A stretch of 64,000 nucleotides of DNA from Bromus sterilis (GCA_950022295.1 OX465599.1:276789501-276853500); one strand, 5' to 3'. Positions 44,908-56,410 are shown, counted from the stretch's first letter. The notes: generated by a model not told the origin, from the sequence alone. Numbers and translations are program-made.

Positions 44908-46383
44908 TCATGTCAATAACAACACCAATTGTGCGAAGAAAAGGACGTCCCTAAATAATTGGACAAGAGGGCTCACACTCAATGTCCATAATAGTGAAAT
45001 CAACGGGAACATAATGTCATTGACAATGATAAGAACATCGTCGATCTTCCCCAAAGGCTTCTTTACGGAAGAATCAACAAGACGAACACCAAAAGAACAG
45101 GGATCAAAAGGTTTCAATTCAAGCATATCATACATTCTTTTGGGCATAACAGAGGTACTTGCTCCAACATCACAAAGAGCATAACAAGAGAAGTTATTCA
45201 ATTTGATTTTTATCATAGGATCCCAACCATCTTCTAGCTTCCTAGGTATGGAGGTTTCTAGTCTAAGCTTCTCCTCCCTAACTTTGATTAGAGAATTGGT
45301 GATATGCTCTGTGAAGGCAAGATTAAGTGTGCTAGTGTGGGGGTCTCTAGACATCTTGTGAAGGAAATGAATAACTTCAGAAAGGGTACAGTTATCAAAA
45401 TCTAGGTCATTACTATCTATCAAGGAGGTAGTGATATCATTTAGGCTCACTTGTTTGAAAGCCTCTATGTCCATAGAGGTTTCTTCATCTATGGTTGAGG
45501 TGGTAGCATCACCATTGGTAGGTCCAGTGGGACTAGGGGTGTGATGGGTGCTAAAAGTTTGGACATCCTCAACTACTTGGATAGTGGCTATTGTGTGGTA
45601 GGTAGGAAGGCTCTTAATTCTATCTTCTTCCTCCTTTTCTCTGGCCCATCTCTCTTTAAGTTTTCCCAACATCCTAATGTTTTCATTAATTTGGACTTGG
45701 ATGGCATTCATAGGAGTGGTCTTCCTCTCCTCAGGGGGAGAAGTTATAATCTTCCACATCTCTACATCATGGGCTATGTTGTCTACCTTCGAAGAGAGGA
45801 TATCTAATTTATCTAATTTCTCTTCCACACTCTTGTTGAAGGCTTTTTGGGTAGTGATAAAGTCTTTGAGCAAGGTCTCTAGTTCAAAGGTGGAGTTTTT
45901 GGTGCTAGGATAAGTGTTGTTGTTCCCATAGTTGTTAGATGGGAAAGGCCTAGGGTTGTTGCTACCAAAATTAATCCTATAAGCATTATTGTTGAAGTTG
46001 TTTCTAGAGACAAAATTCACATCTACTTGCTCTTGAGCAACCAAAGAATTTAAAGGAACATCCTGAGGATTAATAGGAGCTTGCTTGGTAAGTAAAGACA
46101 TGATAAGGTCACCCTTTTCATTTAGAGAGGAGATCTCCTCGACAGAATTTACCTTCTTACCAGTTGGAGATCTTTCGGTGTGCCACTGAGAGTAGTTCAG
46201 CATCATCTCATCAAGTAGCTTTGTGTCAGCACCAAGTGTGGTTGACATAAAAGTTCCTCCCGCGGCCGAATCTAACAGGTTCCGCGAGGTAAGTTCAAGC
46301 CTGCATAAAAAGTCTGGATAACCATCCAGGTAGTCAGTCCATGTGTGGGGCAGTTCTTGACAAGCGTCTTCATACGTTCCCAT
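44908..46383 (-). CDS. Element B gag C-terminal part and protease-like domain (491 residues)
   Basis: An open frame of 491 codons on the minus strand. It starts within gag (SRNLLDSAAGGTFMSTTL is the Athila gag signature), then an asparagine-rich segment, a predicted coiled coil near residues 165-205, and a protease-like part at the C-terminus with IKLNNFSCYALCDVGASTSVMP, where CDVGAS matches the catalytic motif. The N-terminal 200 residues of gag are in another frame at 46,272-46,866. No ILGRPF match is obvious. Related to the shorter ORF in element F. For an element with no pol, such a long gag frame is notable. Confidence 0.75.
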   Translation of the reverse strand: MGTYEDACQELPHTWTDYLDGYPDFLCRLELTSRNLLDSAAGGTFMSTTLGADTKLLDEMMLNYSQWHTERSPTGKKVNSVEEISSLNEKGDLIMSLLTKQAPINPQDVPLNSLVAQEQVDVNFVSRNNFNNNAYRINFGSNNPRPFPSNNYGNNNTYPSTKNSTFELETLLKDFITTQKAFNKSVEEKLDKLDILSSKVDNIAHDVEMWKIITSPPEERKTTPMNAIQVQINENIRMLGKLKERWAREKEEEDRIKSLPTYHTIATIQVVEDVQTFSTHHTPSPTGPTNGDATTSTIDEETSMDIEAFKQVSLNDITTSLIDSNDLDFDNCTLSEVIHFLHKMSRDPHTSTLNLAFTEHITNSLIKVREEKLRLETSIPRKLEDGWDPMIKIKLNNFSCYALCDVGASTSVMPKRMYDMLELKPFDPCSFGVRLVDSSVKKPLGKIDDVLIIVNDIMFPLISLLWTLSVSPLVQLFRDVLFFAQLVLLLT

Positions 46384-46866
46384 GCCTGGGAAACGTGTTC
46401 ATTATCCAATTGCCTGAAATTCATAATGTTACTCCTTAATTGAATAATTTTAGCAGGGGGATAATACTTCCCTATAAAAGCATCTTTGCATTTACTCCAA
46501 GAATCGATACTGTTCTTGGGTAAGGATTGCAGCCACTCCTTGGATCTTCCTCTCAAAGAGAAAGGAAAAAAGCTTCAGCTTGACGATGTCTCCATCCACT
46601 TCCTTGTACTTTTTCATATCACAGAGTTCGATAAAATTGTTTAAGTGCAAGGCAGCGTCCTCTCCAGCACCTGAGAATTGATCTTTCATAAAAAGATTAA
46701 GCAGAGCAGGTTTAATTTCATAAGAAGGTGCTGAAGTGGCAAGTGGAGCAATAGGAGTGCAAATAAAGTCACTGTTGTTGTGACTAGTGAAGTCACACAA
46801 CTTGGTGTTTTCATTGGAACCCATAGTAGCAGCAGGTATTTTTGGTATTTTTGATAAGGGACACAA
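46272..46866 (-). pseudogene. Element B gag N-terminal part, frameshifted
   Basis: The minus strand carries, in two overlapping frames, EIKPALLNLFMKDQFSGAGE and HLNNFIELCDMKKYKEVD (capsid start) and then GRSKEWLQSLPKNSIDSW, CKDAFIGKYYPPAKI and NEHVSQAWERMKTLVKNCP. A frameshift near 46,555 and another near 46,300 separate the pieces. These are the Athila-like capsid positions also seen in element C. Confidence 0.82.
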
Positions 46867-46950
46867 AAGTAAAAATTGAAAGGTAAACTAACAAGACTAA
46901 AAAGCAAAGATAAAAGATAGTGTGCAACTCCCCTATCTTGTAGACTGGAG

Positions 46951-46968
46951 TCCTCAGCAACGGCGCCA
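46951..46968 (-). other. Primer binding site of element B (tRNA-Asp type)
   Basis: TGGCGCCGTTGCTGAGGA on the minus strand, ten bases from the LTR. Confidence 0.8.
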
Positions 46969-46978
46969 GAAAACTTGC

Positions 46979-48057
46979 TAATGGCAAGAGAGTGTTAATA
47001 CTCTTCAAGCCTCGTTGGTTACCCCAAGTGCAGGGTGAGATATAGTGCAGCGACAAGTTTTCCCTTGGCAAATATACCAAGGTTTGTCTCCCGTAGGACT
47101 CCGAAGGATACAAGAAGGTGGTAAAGTGAACAACGGCGCCGAGGTTGCTAGCTTCACCTGGACCAGCACACAGATACAAATAACTTTGCTCCCAACGAGT
47201 ACAAAGGAGTTGTCAATTCCTCCGGCCTTGCTGTTTACAAAGGATCAACGCAAGAGATAAAAGTGGAACTGAAAGTAAAGACTGAAAGTAAACTAAGGGT
47301 GTAAACAATGATGTGAAGATGGACCGGGGTTTCGTGATTTTCACTAGTGATGTCTCTCTCCCAAAAGACGATAAAAGTGCTAGCGAGGTAAACAAATCAC
47401 AGCTGGGCAATTGATAGAATTATGAAGGCACCGCAATGCTAACTATGCTGCAAAGAAAGGAAGGGCTCAAAAGAAATGGGCAGTACGCCAAGGTAAGTAG
47501 ACCGAAATCCAACTGCATCTACTACGAATCATCCACCATGAGATATCTATCCAGAACATCTCGCTGGTATTAAGTTGCGAATCCCACCCAAAGTGTAAAC
47601 TCAAAGCAACATACAACTGCATTAAAAGAACTTTGTGTAAAGTAAACAATCCTTGCACCCGCGGGTACAAGCACCGTTGTTTTATCCCTGGTGGCAACAG
47701 CACATCCCCTAGTCTCATGTTTCTGTCACTCAAGCTAGACATCAAGGGGTTGAACACACAATTAAGCATAACGCTCCCTCTTGGAGTTGCAAGCAAACTA
47801 CTTGGCCAAAGAAAAATACTGCAACGGGGAACATGCAAGAATTTACTCAAGAACAAAATATAAAAGATAAGAACCAAATATATTACTCATCACAATCTGA
47901 ACATAGTCTCATAATCCATCAGATCCCAGCAAACTCAGCATAGCAACAACAGAAATTACAAAAGTGCCTCGATCATGTGTGGCAGCTCACGAGGTCTCGA
48001 AAGTGGAAGCACAAAGAGGAGAGAAGTACATCATATAGCTACTGGTCACGGACCCAT
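46979..48057 (-). mobile_element. Element B 5' LTR, part 1
   Basis: Its plus-strand start is TAATGGCAAGAG, where the other LTR has TGATGGCAAGAG, so the tip has mutated. It is cut at 48,057 by solo LTR unit 2; its last five bases CCCAT are duplicated at 51,911-51,915. Confidence 0.85.
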
Positions 48058-51000
48058 TGTAACAGCCCAGATTTCACAAAAATTAAAAAAAAATGTTTTC
48101 GGTGTGAATTATTTGATTGCATGTATTGTTTGCAGTGTTTGCTTCGCCGATTTATTAATCGGTGAATATTCCCCCCCTCCTTCTCGTATCGGTTGCGTGA
48201 CCGAACCCTTTTCCCAACGGCACACGACCTCGTTGCGGCACCGGGTTTCACCCGAGCACTGTCGCAACTTCCGGCACAGGACCAGCCATAACCAACGGTG
48301 CGGAAAAACCCCATTTATATTTAAATGGGTTATTTTATCGGGAGGTGCTTGACGTTCTATTTTGGCGTTAAACGATGCCGACGACGTCAGTTCGGTACTC
48401 TGAGGCGGTGTTTTAAATTTTGCGCGTGTCCGACTTCGTCGGGTAGGTGAACGTTCGGATGTGCCAGGCATAGTAGTCAATGCAACCCGAGGCGCGTATT
48501 TAAAAAAATGTCGCGCGCGAGCTGTTGGCTGGACCCCAGAATACCCCTTTTATCTTCGGATTCTAGCCACCCGAAAAACCGGACCCAAAACGGGCCATTT
48601 CGTGGCCCGAAAACACCCCCAAACACCCACTTGCTATTTATAGCAGTGCTACCTACCAAATCTGGACAAACCCTAGCCTAGCTCCTCTCTTTCCATGCCC
48701 CCCAACCCAGCGCCGCCACCCACCACAGAATCAACCAACCCCCCACCTACCTAGATCTGAAGACCAGCTGGCGTCGATCTGGACCGTTGGATCGACTGAT
48801 CCAACGGCCCACTGATTGCCACGTCGCCCCGTGAAGCTTCCCGAGCAGCCGCTCCTGCCCGAGCTCCTGCGCCTAGCCTCCGCGCCGTCTCGCCCCCATG
48901 GTCTCCCCCACGCCCGAGCAGCCGTGCCGTCGGCACCAGCAGATCCACGCCCGCGCGCCTCCTCCTCCCTTCCCTCTTCCCTTTCCCTTTCCTCCCCTCC
49001 CCATCTAACCTCTCCTCTCTCCCCGTTTCTTGCCGCCATGGACGTCGCCCTAGAGCTCGCCTCACGCCATGGACGACGAAACAGAGCTCGCCGCTGACCT
49101 CCCTGTCGCCGGATCCGAGGAGGCCGCGCCCGGATCTGGAGGATCCCCTCCGTGCCCGCCATCCAAGCCAGCCGCCGGACCTCCCCTCGCCTGAGCAGAA
49201 CTGGAGCACCGCCGCCGGAGTACCTGTACGCGCTCGTACGAGGACGAGGCCACGAGCGCCTCGTGCGGTCGTCCGTGGTGGGCTGGCTGCGCCTCCAAGG
49301 CCCACTGCGCGCCCCCAAGTGGCCCAGGAGCCCCCACGGCCCACTCTCCAGCGCGGCCCGAAGCCTCCCAGCGCCTCCCCAGCTGGGCCAAGGCCCACGG
49401 GTGAGGCTGCCCCCCCCCTTTTTTTTATTTTTCTTTATTAGTTCTGTATTTTTTTTCTGTTGGGCCCAAATAGCTCTAGTTTCGGCCCGTATAGTTTTTT
49501 TCTCTAGGTTTTATTTATTTATTTAGGCAGATTTAGCTGTTTTATTGCGGTGCCCGTAACTTTTCACCGGTAGCTCCGATGGAGACGCTTTCTACATGAA
49601 AGTTGCTCCGTTTTGCGCGTAGATTATGATAATGTTGCTTGTTGCCATGTTTGACCTTGTTTACATGTTGTTTGACTGTTAATTACACTGTTTGCCACTG
49701 TAACTGTAACTGCAATAACTTTTTAACCGTTGCTCTGATTGAAATGTTTCTTATATGTAACTTGACTAGAATTGCATGTAGATTGTGCTTATGCTGTTCT
49801 TGCTTGCTAATAAAAATAATAAAATATTGTTTAGGGAAAAACAGTACCGAATGCAATAAATATCGTGGGGTCCGTAATAGTCGGCATGTATAGGTTTTAC
49901 CCCCCACTTAAATTGGCTAGCTTAGGTAGTTTATTTGTGCTTCACCTCTTGCCATGCTTGCTTGAGATGCCATGTTAATAACCGTTGTTTGATCACCTGT
50001 AGCTAACCAACTTGAACCACCGTAAACGTGCGGTATCGTCGTGTGTGACGAGTACTCCACTTAAATTGTTAGTAACCGCTCTCGACGGTAGGTGCGATGT
50101 CTCGTGTTGCTTCTTGTTGATGATTTCTCGTGTTTGCTTCGTAGTAATAGATGCTTGCTCGTTGATTGATTTCCAGTGTTTTCGTCTTGTGTGCTTCCGC
50201 GGGTACCTCTCGGAGACGATGCGAGCTTGCGATCAACTACAACTTCGGAACCCGACTTATCAACAGGCAAGGACTATGCATTACTTATGATCCATTCTAT
50301 TTAAACCAGCGGTTTGCATGCTAGTCTAGGTTAGGTTCGATGTTTGATCCTACCACATGCTTAGAGCCTCTTTTAAACCGATACAGCCATGTCCCCTCCC
50401 AGCAAACCTTGTACTGCTATGTTACTATTGCTCGTTGCTCAGCCCCTGCTTAGTATGCATGCTTAGGATGCTACGATGTTACCCTGTTACTCCTTGGTTT
50501 GGGATATCACATTATTATATTGTTATGGATGCTATGATTATTATAATGTTGACTATATTCGACGAAGGATGGAAGGTCTAGGCTACCCCGCCCCGACGCT
50601 TTGTTCCATTCGAGTCACCTAGGATCCGAGTTCCGGGTATTGGTTTTAAGACTGAGCGTGCCTAACCGCGTGTGAGATGCTATGGGGTCCCCTTTTCTTA
50701 CCTACCTAGCTTCAAACATTTTTAGAGGTGGCCCAAGCTGATTTACCATTTGAAACCGTGTGCGTACTGGTCTGCAGCCAGTGGTTTTAAAACAACTCGG
50801 GCCAGCAGAGACTTAGTTCCTTTGTTGGTCCACACTGGTGAGCTAGGGAAGTCCCCTGTTATATAGGTGAGGCTAACCCCGACCTTAGCCATACGGAAGA
50901 GTCCGATCCGAGAGCGTGGCCGGCTTTTGGATTGGGTGTCGACTCCCCGGGGGCCACCCGGATTTGTTCGTTGTTAGTTAGAGGGACCTGTCGTTTCGGA

Positions 51001-51910
51001 TCTCTTGGAACTAAATCATAAAATGGTTGCCTGTGATGGGTAGCAACTGAGAGAGATGGGCGTGTGTGCGGAGCCTCGTAATGGGCAGTTGGTACACCCC
51101 TGCAGGGTTAAATCTTTTCGAGAAGCCGTGTCCACGGTTATGGACGACTTGAGACCTACTCCTTGTTCATAGACAACAACAACTGAGATAATCTTAATAT
51201 AACTTGATCAACGTGTGTGTGTGCCTTGACTGCTTCTTCTTCGTCGGGATGCGAAGAGGAGGACAAGGATAGGATAGGTGTTATGTTTGCGTAGTAGTTG
51301 ATAGCAAGACTTGTTGGAGGCGATTCCTCATCGAATGCTTGGCTTCTTATCTTACTCTCTAGATCGTTAGCCACTTCATAATGCTAGTGCGGCAGCAACC
51401 TCACCACTTACCCCTTCCTTACCGTAAACTACTAGTTTTCCTAGAATGACGAGTGATGAAGTCCTTGCTGGGTCAGATGACCACTACAGTTGGATGCTGA
51501 GTACCTCTGTACTCATGATACTACCCCCAAACTCTTTTCAGGGTTCTTGATCGACAACATGTATGGTGATCGACGTTTCACGTGGAGACTCGACGACGAC
51601 TAGTTAGGAGGATCCCGGCGGAGGGCCTGGACCCGTGTGGTTATGGGAATCGATGTTTTCTCTTTGCCAGTAGGCATTTGTTTGTAGTCTGTACTCAGAC
51701 ATGTACCTTCCGCTGTTGTATTGTATTTGAGGCAGTTGTATGCCGATTGTATGAGATGTTGTATCCTTGTATCTGTAATGTTGTGATATCATGTTGGAAA
51801 TCCGGGGCATATGGCTTGTCATATGTCAAGGTGGGACCGATATGTGCTTCATCCCCGGATCTGGGTGGAAACACCTAGATCTGGAACAGTACCGCATATC
51901 GGGCCTTACA
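48058..51910 (+). mobile_element. Solo LTR-like unit 2 (3,853 bp), TSD CCCAT
   Basis: It begins TGTAACAGCCCAGATTTC and ends CGGGCCTTACA, with a perfect 5-bp duplication CCCAT (48,053-48,057 and 51,911-51,915). It matches unit 1 closely from about 49,980 to the end, but weakly before that, where only short blocks agree. TATA-like CTATTTATAG is at 48,633-48,642, followed by a GC-rich block to about 49,400. No coding or primer site is visible. As for unit 1, a solo LTR of a large non-coding element is the best reading. Confidence 0.82.
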
Positions 51911-51915
51911 CCCAT

Positions 51916-52490
51916 GGTCCAAGGGGGACTACTCACGGTACATCCGGGAGGCGTCCATGGCTATGGATGGTCTCCCGGAGGGGGTTCCTCCTCCCGGCAG
52001 GGTGCCGGGGCAGCTTCTCCAGGCAGCCCCGATCTTGAAACGGCGGAGGCGGCGGTACAGAGGCGAGTTCGCGGAAAAGAGATCGATATTAGGGGTTTCC
52101 ACCCCGAGGGCTAAATATAGGCGGAGGGGGGGTGTCGAGGGGACCCACAGGTCAGCCAGGAGGCCCCCTTGCGCGGCCTAGGGTGGGGCCGCGCCAGGGA
52201 CCCTTCTGGAGTCCCTGTGGTGGCCCCCCTCCGCTACCTTGGTGATTCCGGAAGCTTCCGGGTCGCTGATTTTTTATCTGATTTTTCCGGATTTTTTGGA
52301 GCACTTTTAATGGCCGAAAAACCTGAAATACAAAAACAGCAGAAAACAGCAACTGACAGCTGGGTGCACTGGGTTAATAGATTAGTCCAAATATGCTCAA
52401 AAGTGTATGAAAGTTCAAGCAAAACATGGAAAAGTCACACAAAACATGCATGGAGAAAGCAGAAATTATAGATACGTTTGGGACGTATCA
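51916..52490 (-). mobile_element. Element B 5' LTR, part 2
   Basis: It continues GGTCCAAGGGGGACTACTC after the target duplication and ends GGGACGTATCA. Next to it GGCAG is the target site copy in element C. Confidence 0.85.
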
Positions 52491-53159
52491 GGCAGTAATC
52501 AACATCGGTAGAGTAGAAAGGATAGATAGTACGGATTACAACACAAGTTGAACTTGTGAGGTGAGATTGGATGAAGATGAAGATGGTACTGGTGTTGGGG
52601 ATGATATTGATGATGATCTCGATGATGCTCGTGACGATGGTGATGACGATGGCGATGATCTCCCCTTTCGGGAGGTGTTCTCCCCGACGGAATCTGCCCG
52701 TCGGAGATGTCTTTTCTCCTTTGTTGGTTTCCTCCACGGAGCGGTGGCGGAACTCGCGAAACTCCTCCTCTTTTAGGGTTTTCGGACGAGGAGGGATAAA
52801 TAGGCCAGAGGGGGAGCCTGGGGTGGCCCCAGGGGTCCAGACGGCCACCCGGCGCGACCAGGGGTGGGGCCGCGCCAGGGGGGCGCCTAGGCTCCTGGTG
52901 GCCCCCCTCTGGTCTCTGTTTTGCGTGTCCCCGTCATTCTTCTGAAAAATGGCCTCCGTCGATTTTCAGGTAATTTGGAGGTCTTCTGTTTCAGCAACTC
53001 AGCGTCCACTTTTTACCGCTGAATCCTGCTTCGGCATCGGAAAGTTGCAAACTGTGTAAAACAAGCCAAAACAACATAAGAATAGCATCATAACATGAAA
53101 TATGTCAATGAATAGGAAAGAATTACTATATAAAATAGTGATGCATTTTGGACGTATCA
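52491..53159 (-). mobile_element. 5' LTR of element C, part 2
   Basis: It ends TTTTGGACGTATCA, giving the minus-strand tip TGATACGTCCAAAATGCATC. It contains an imperfect GAT/GATGAC-rich stretch at about 52,570-52,665. The minus strand start of the LTR is therefore at 53,159. Its insertion is in H, whose sequence continues as AGCGTCCATGG. Confidence 0.8.
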
Positions 53160-53676
53160 AGCGTCCATGGCGGTGGAGAAGCTCCCGGAGGTCAATCCTC
53201 CCTTCGGCAGGATGCTGGAACAGGGTCTCTTGGTAGCCCCGATCTTGAAACGGCGGCGAAACAGAGGGGAGATCGCGAAAAAAGGTTCTGTCCTCGAGGG
53301 TTTCTGAAGACGGGGTAAATATAGGCTGAAGGGGGGGTCAGGGGGTGGCCCCGGGTGTCCAGGCGGCCACTCGGCGCGGCCACCAGGGACGCCTGGACCC
53401 CTGGTGGTCCCCCTCTGGCCCTACTTCGGGGCTCTGGAAGGTTCCTTCACGCTGATTTTTTATATATTTTTCTCGGAATTTTTTGGGCACTTTAAGTAAT
53501 GGGAAAACCTGAAATACAAAAACAACAGAAACCAGAAACTGACACTGTGGTGCACTGAGTTAATTGATTAGTCCAAATATGATCAAAAGTGTATGAAAGT
53601 GCATCAAAAGCATAGCAATGTCACCCAAAACATGCATGAAGCAAGAAGAAATTATAGGTAAGTTTGGGACGTATCA
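53160..53676 (-). mobile_element. Element H: Sabrina/WHAM-type LTR remnant, cut by element C
   Basis: It matches the right part of the F LTR from AGCGTCCATGG (13,204 in F) to the tip GGACGTATCA, with more differences than F has from B. It is the outermost visible element; the rest lies left of the window beyond C. Low-copy DNA begins immediately to its right. Confidence 0.75.
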
Positions 53677-54115
53677 CTTGGCGAGGCCACCGAATTAAAT
53701 GATGTGTGTTGATGCGAGGTGAGACACATTATCAAACTTGTAGGTGTTCATTCACCGCTATCTAGAGCGAGTTGAGGCAGAGCGACGTCTCTACAAGGAG
53801 TACGCAGTTGGGCGGACGGATGTCATTCACCTCTCCGACCCCGACAATGGCAAGGACGGTGACGACCATGCGCCCCTAATCGACTGGAAACAACTCGAAG
53901 AGGAATTGGGTTCAGTAGTTTTAGGTTTTCTTATTTTTTTAAAATTTTAAATCAAATATGTACCGAATCTAGTTAAATTCACATCAAATTTGTATACTTT
54001 GCTAAGTTTGAGAGATCGGTTAGAAACAACGTTTTTTAAAGAGCAAATATACTCTCCTAAAGGATACTCGATCGTACCCTCCTGCAAATTATAGGGGGTC
54101 AGTTAGAGATGCTCT
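53677..54115 (+). other. Possible class II transposon or gene remnant next to the nest
   Basis: A short frame FIHRYLERVEAERRLYKEYA...DVIHLSDPDN...DDHAPLIDWKQLEEEL (about 53,744-53,910) looks protein-derived: acidic, balanced, with no stop, but I do not recognise the family. Further on an AT-rich stretch ends with GGGGGTCAGTTAGAGATGCTCTTA, whose GTTAGAGATGCTC resembles the end of some grass PIF/Harbinger-type MITEs. Both could be one DNA transposon remnant cut by H. Confidence 0.3.
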
Positions 54116-55780
54116 TACTTAGGTTCGATAGTAGATGTTCTAAACCCAAAGATGATGCTAGGCTCATATGTTCATGGTGAATAGCATAAAATCAAAATAA
54201 TATACTAAAAAACTAGCATCCAAGATACTTATGTGTGTGCAAAATTTAGTGGTATTTGAAATATGAAGAGATTGTAACAAAAATGACAAAATCAACTTTG
54301 AACAAAATTTTTCAAAGTTTCTTAGACACCTAAAATTTATTTATTTTACCAAGAACTTCTCAAATATCTAAAGGAGCGACTCGAAGACACCCGTGTGCCA
54401 TCCAAGTCCTTTAACACATGTCCTATTTTATGTAAGTCTCCCTATCCAATGTGGCTTGCATAGTAAAAAAAGGTAAAATTTGGTCCCACTTTTCTTTTCA
54501 CACGTGATTCCATGCAACACACAATGATAAAAATAAATGACGTCAGCAAGATGCAAAACTATTCTGGACTTTTAGAAACGTATTACTTTTAACCTATGCG
54601 TTCAAATTAAAATTTGTTTTCACCGTTGTGTTCCTCGCGATGAGATCTTTCAAACTAGACCCCACACATGCATACTCCAAGTTAAAAAAAAATCAAATTT
54701 AAATCATGAAAAACAGATTTAGTAGTACAAATATGCTTTTTAGCTTCGATCGATGTTCTACCAAAATGATAAGTAAAATCTTTTATTATGTATTATTTGG
54801 TTATAAAAAGGACATTTTGAAAAATAGTTGCTTCCATCCACTAAAGTTGCTTTTATATAATTTTTACTCGAGACAAATACCAACTTGTTGGTAAATGCTA
54901 GAAAAAGCAAGTTCATACACGAAATTTGCTTTTCTCAAAAATATTGCTTTTTTTGAAACATTCTCATATGAGATTTAGTTTTATAGATATCATCACGATA
55001 AACATAAATATGAAAACAGATTTATCATGACATATTAGTTTGAATGTTATGCCTTTTTTTAAATCATACAATATGTTTGTCTCATACAAAGTTACAAACA
55101 CTATCTTTTTCATTTGCAAATGATCTATGGGATTTTGTGCGTGTGCTGCCCTATGCGAAAGCGCACACATGTCCAGCGTTTAGGAATATCTAAACACCAC
55201 AAAATTTTACATGCACCTTACGTATTTAACCATTTTATATGCCTTTTCATTTTTTTGCAGGTATTTTATTATTTTGTCATTTCTTTTGATTTTATTATTC
55301 ACGTCTAGGTGCGCATGCACATGTGCACCGAACCATCACCTCAAATTTGTTTGAGATATGTATATTGCCCGGACGGTTGGTAAGTGAAGCTACGGTCAAA
55401 ACGTTTCCATCTCTCCATTACACACGTGTCCCCACCTCATCAATTCCACACGCTCTTGTCACTTTCCTCACCTTTTCACCATCTTCCCAAGTCCCAACCC
55501 CATCAATCAAAATCAAACAACCAAAGAAACCCCTCCAATATGGACCGGACCCGTTCTTCTTCTCCCCAAGTCCGGTCCCGCCCGAGTCCGATCCACACGG
55601 GAGGCCGAGGCTCATCACTCCGGCAAGGCACCCACGGCGTCGAACCCGAACCCAACCGAACCAACGCGGCCACGTGGTCAACACTTGGCGTTTGACCACC
55701 AGCCCCCCCTTGGCTTCAAGGGCTCCGCCCCTCCTTCCCCTCCCCTTCCTCCTTCCTCCCCACCGGGAGAAGAAGCACAA
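54116..55780. other. Intergenic low-copy DNA, no gene seen
   Basis: AT-rich sequence with no coding motif. The stretch 54,620-54,960 contains short runs of GTTGC/GCTTTT resembling known degenerate grass repeats, but I cannot name a family. From about 55,400 the composition becomes CA/CT-rich toward the kinase gene promoter and 5' exon. Confidence 0.5.
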
Positions 55781-56092
55781 GTCAAATAACCCACTTGGGA
55801 CCGAAACCTCACAACAGTCCAACGCCACGCCGCCATTTCCCACCCGCCGCCTCCTCCTCCTCCTCCACCGCCGCCGCGCCAAGTCCAAGGCCGCCGCCAA
55901 GTCGTGCTCGGAAACGCTCGCGCCCGCCGACGACTCGCTCGGGCTGGTTCCTTGCTTGAGCTTCCCGCCCGCCCGCACGCCTGCGCGCGCCGCCAGGGTG
56001 GCGGCAACAACTTCCGCGTTCTCGGCCCGCGCCGGCTTCGAGTCGCCCGGGGCTGGACTGGACGGCGGGTTCGGCTGCGGCTGATCAGTCAG
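55781..56092 (+). other. Putative 5' untranslated exon of the kinase gene
   Basis: A GC-rich, CT-repeat-containing stretch (CCGCCTCCTCCTCC near 55,846) ends at GATCAGTCAG followed by GTCAGT, a good donor at 56,093. The kinase ATG is 1.85 kb downstream. Kinases of this group often have a first intron in the 5' UTR, so a non-coding first exon here is plausible. The long plus-strand frame of 253 residues across it is low-complexity and I do not regard it as coding. Start position unknown. Confidence 0.4.
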
Positions 56093-56410
56093 GTCAGTCT
56101 GCTACTCTGCTTTGGTTGATTGCTCTGTTTTCTCCTGCTGGAGAAGGAATTGGGGTTTTGATTCTACTGTACGGCCTTAGATTTGCCCTTCTACCAAAGA
56201 GGGCGGGGGATTTTCCAGCTCCGGCGTCTAGCTAGCGTTGGTTAGTTCATCAGAGAGACACGAAGGTCCACTGTCCATAAGAGATTGGAATCGGTTTAGA
56301 TTTCGCTCGCACCATCATCCTATCCGCTGATGAAAATTGTAGCTGTACTAGTTTCGTACTTCGCCCTCTACGAAAGCCAACAATCGTTGCCGTGGTTTTG
56401 CCCGGTTTTC

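Larger units (their letters stand above)
31110..52490 (-). mobile_element. Element B: complete Sabrina/WHAM-type element with gag but no pol, carrying two nested insertions
   Basis: Two LTRs (1,655 and 1,654 bp after removing insertions) flank a 5.08-kb internal region. The flanks GACAG (31,105-31,109) and GGCAG (52,491-52,495) are a target duplication with one change, inside the LTR of element C. The internal region has a tRNA-Asp primer site, a broken gag-protease ORF and a polypurine tract, but no RT, RNase H or integrase motif in any frame. Element E is inserted in the 3' LTR and solo LTR unit 2 in the 5' LTR. In about 370 aligned bases near the LTR starts I count roughly 12 differences, so it is older than E. 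Confidence 0.88.

Noticed and set aside
48731..49398. 195- and 215-residue minus-strand ORFs in solo LTR unit 2
   Set aside because: Same compositional cause as in unit 1; two long frames overlap in different phases and neither has a known motif.
55323..56084. 253-residue plus-strand ORF upstream of the kinase
   Set aside because: Proline/arginine/threonine-rich, no domain; better explained as promoter and 5' untranslated exon, ending next to a good splice donor.
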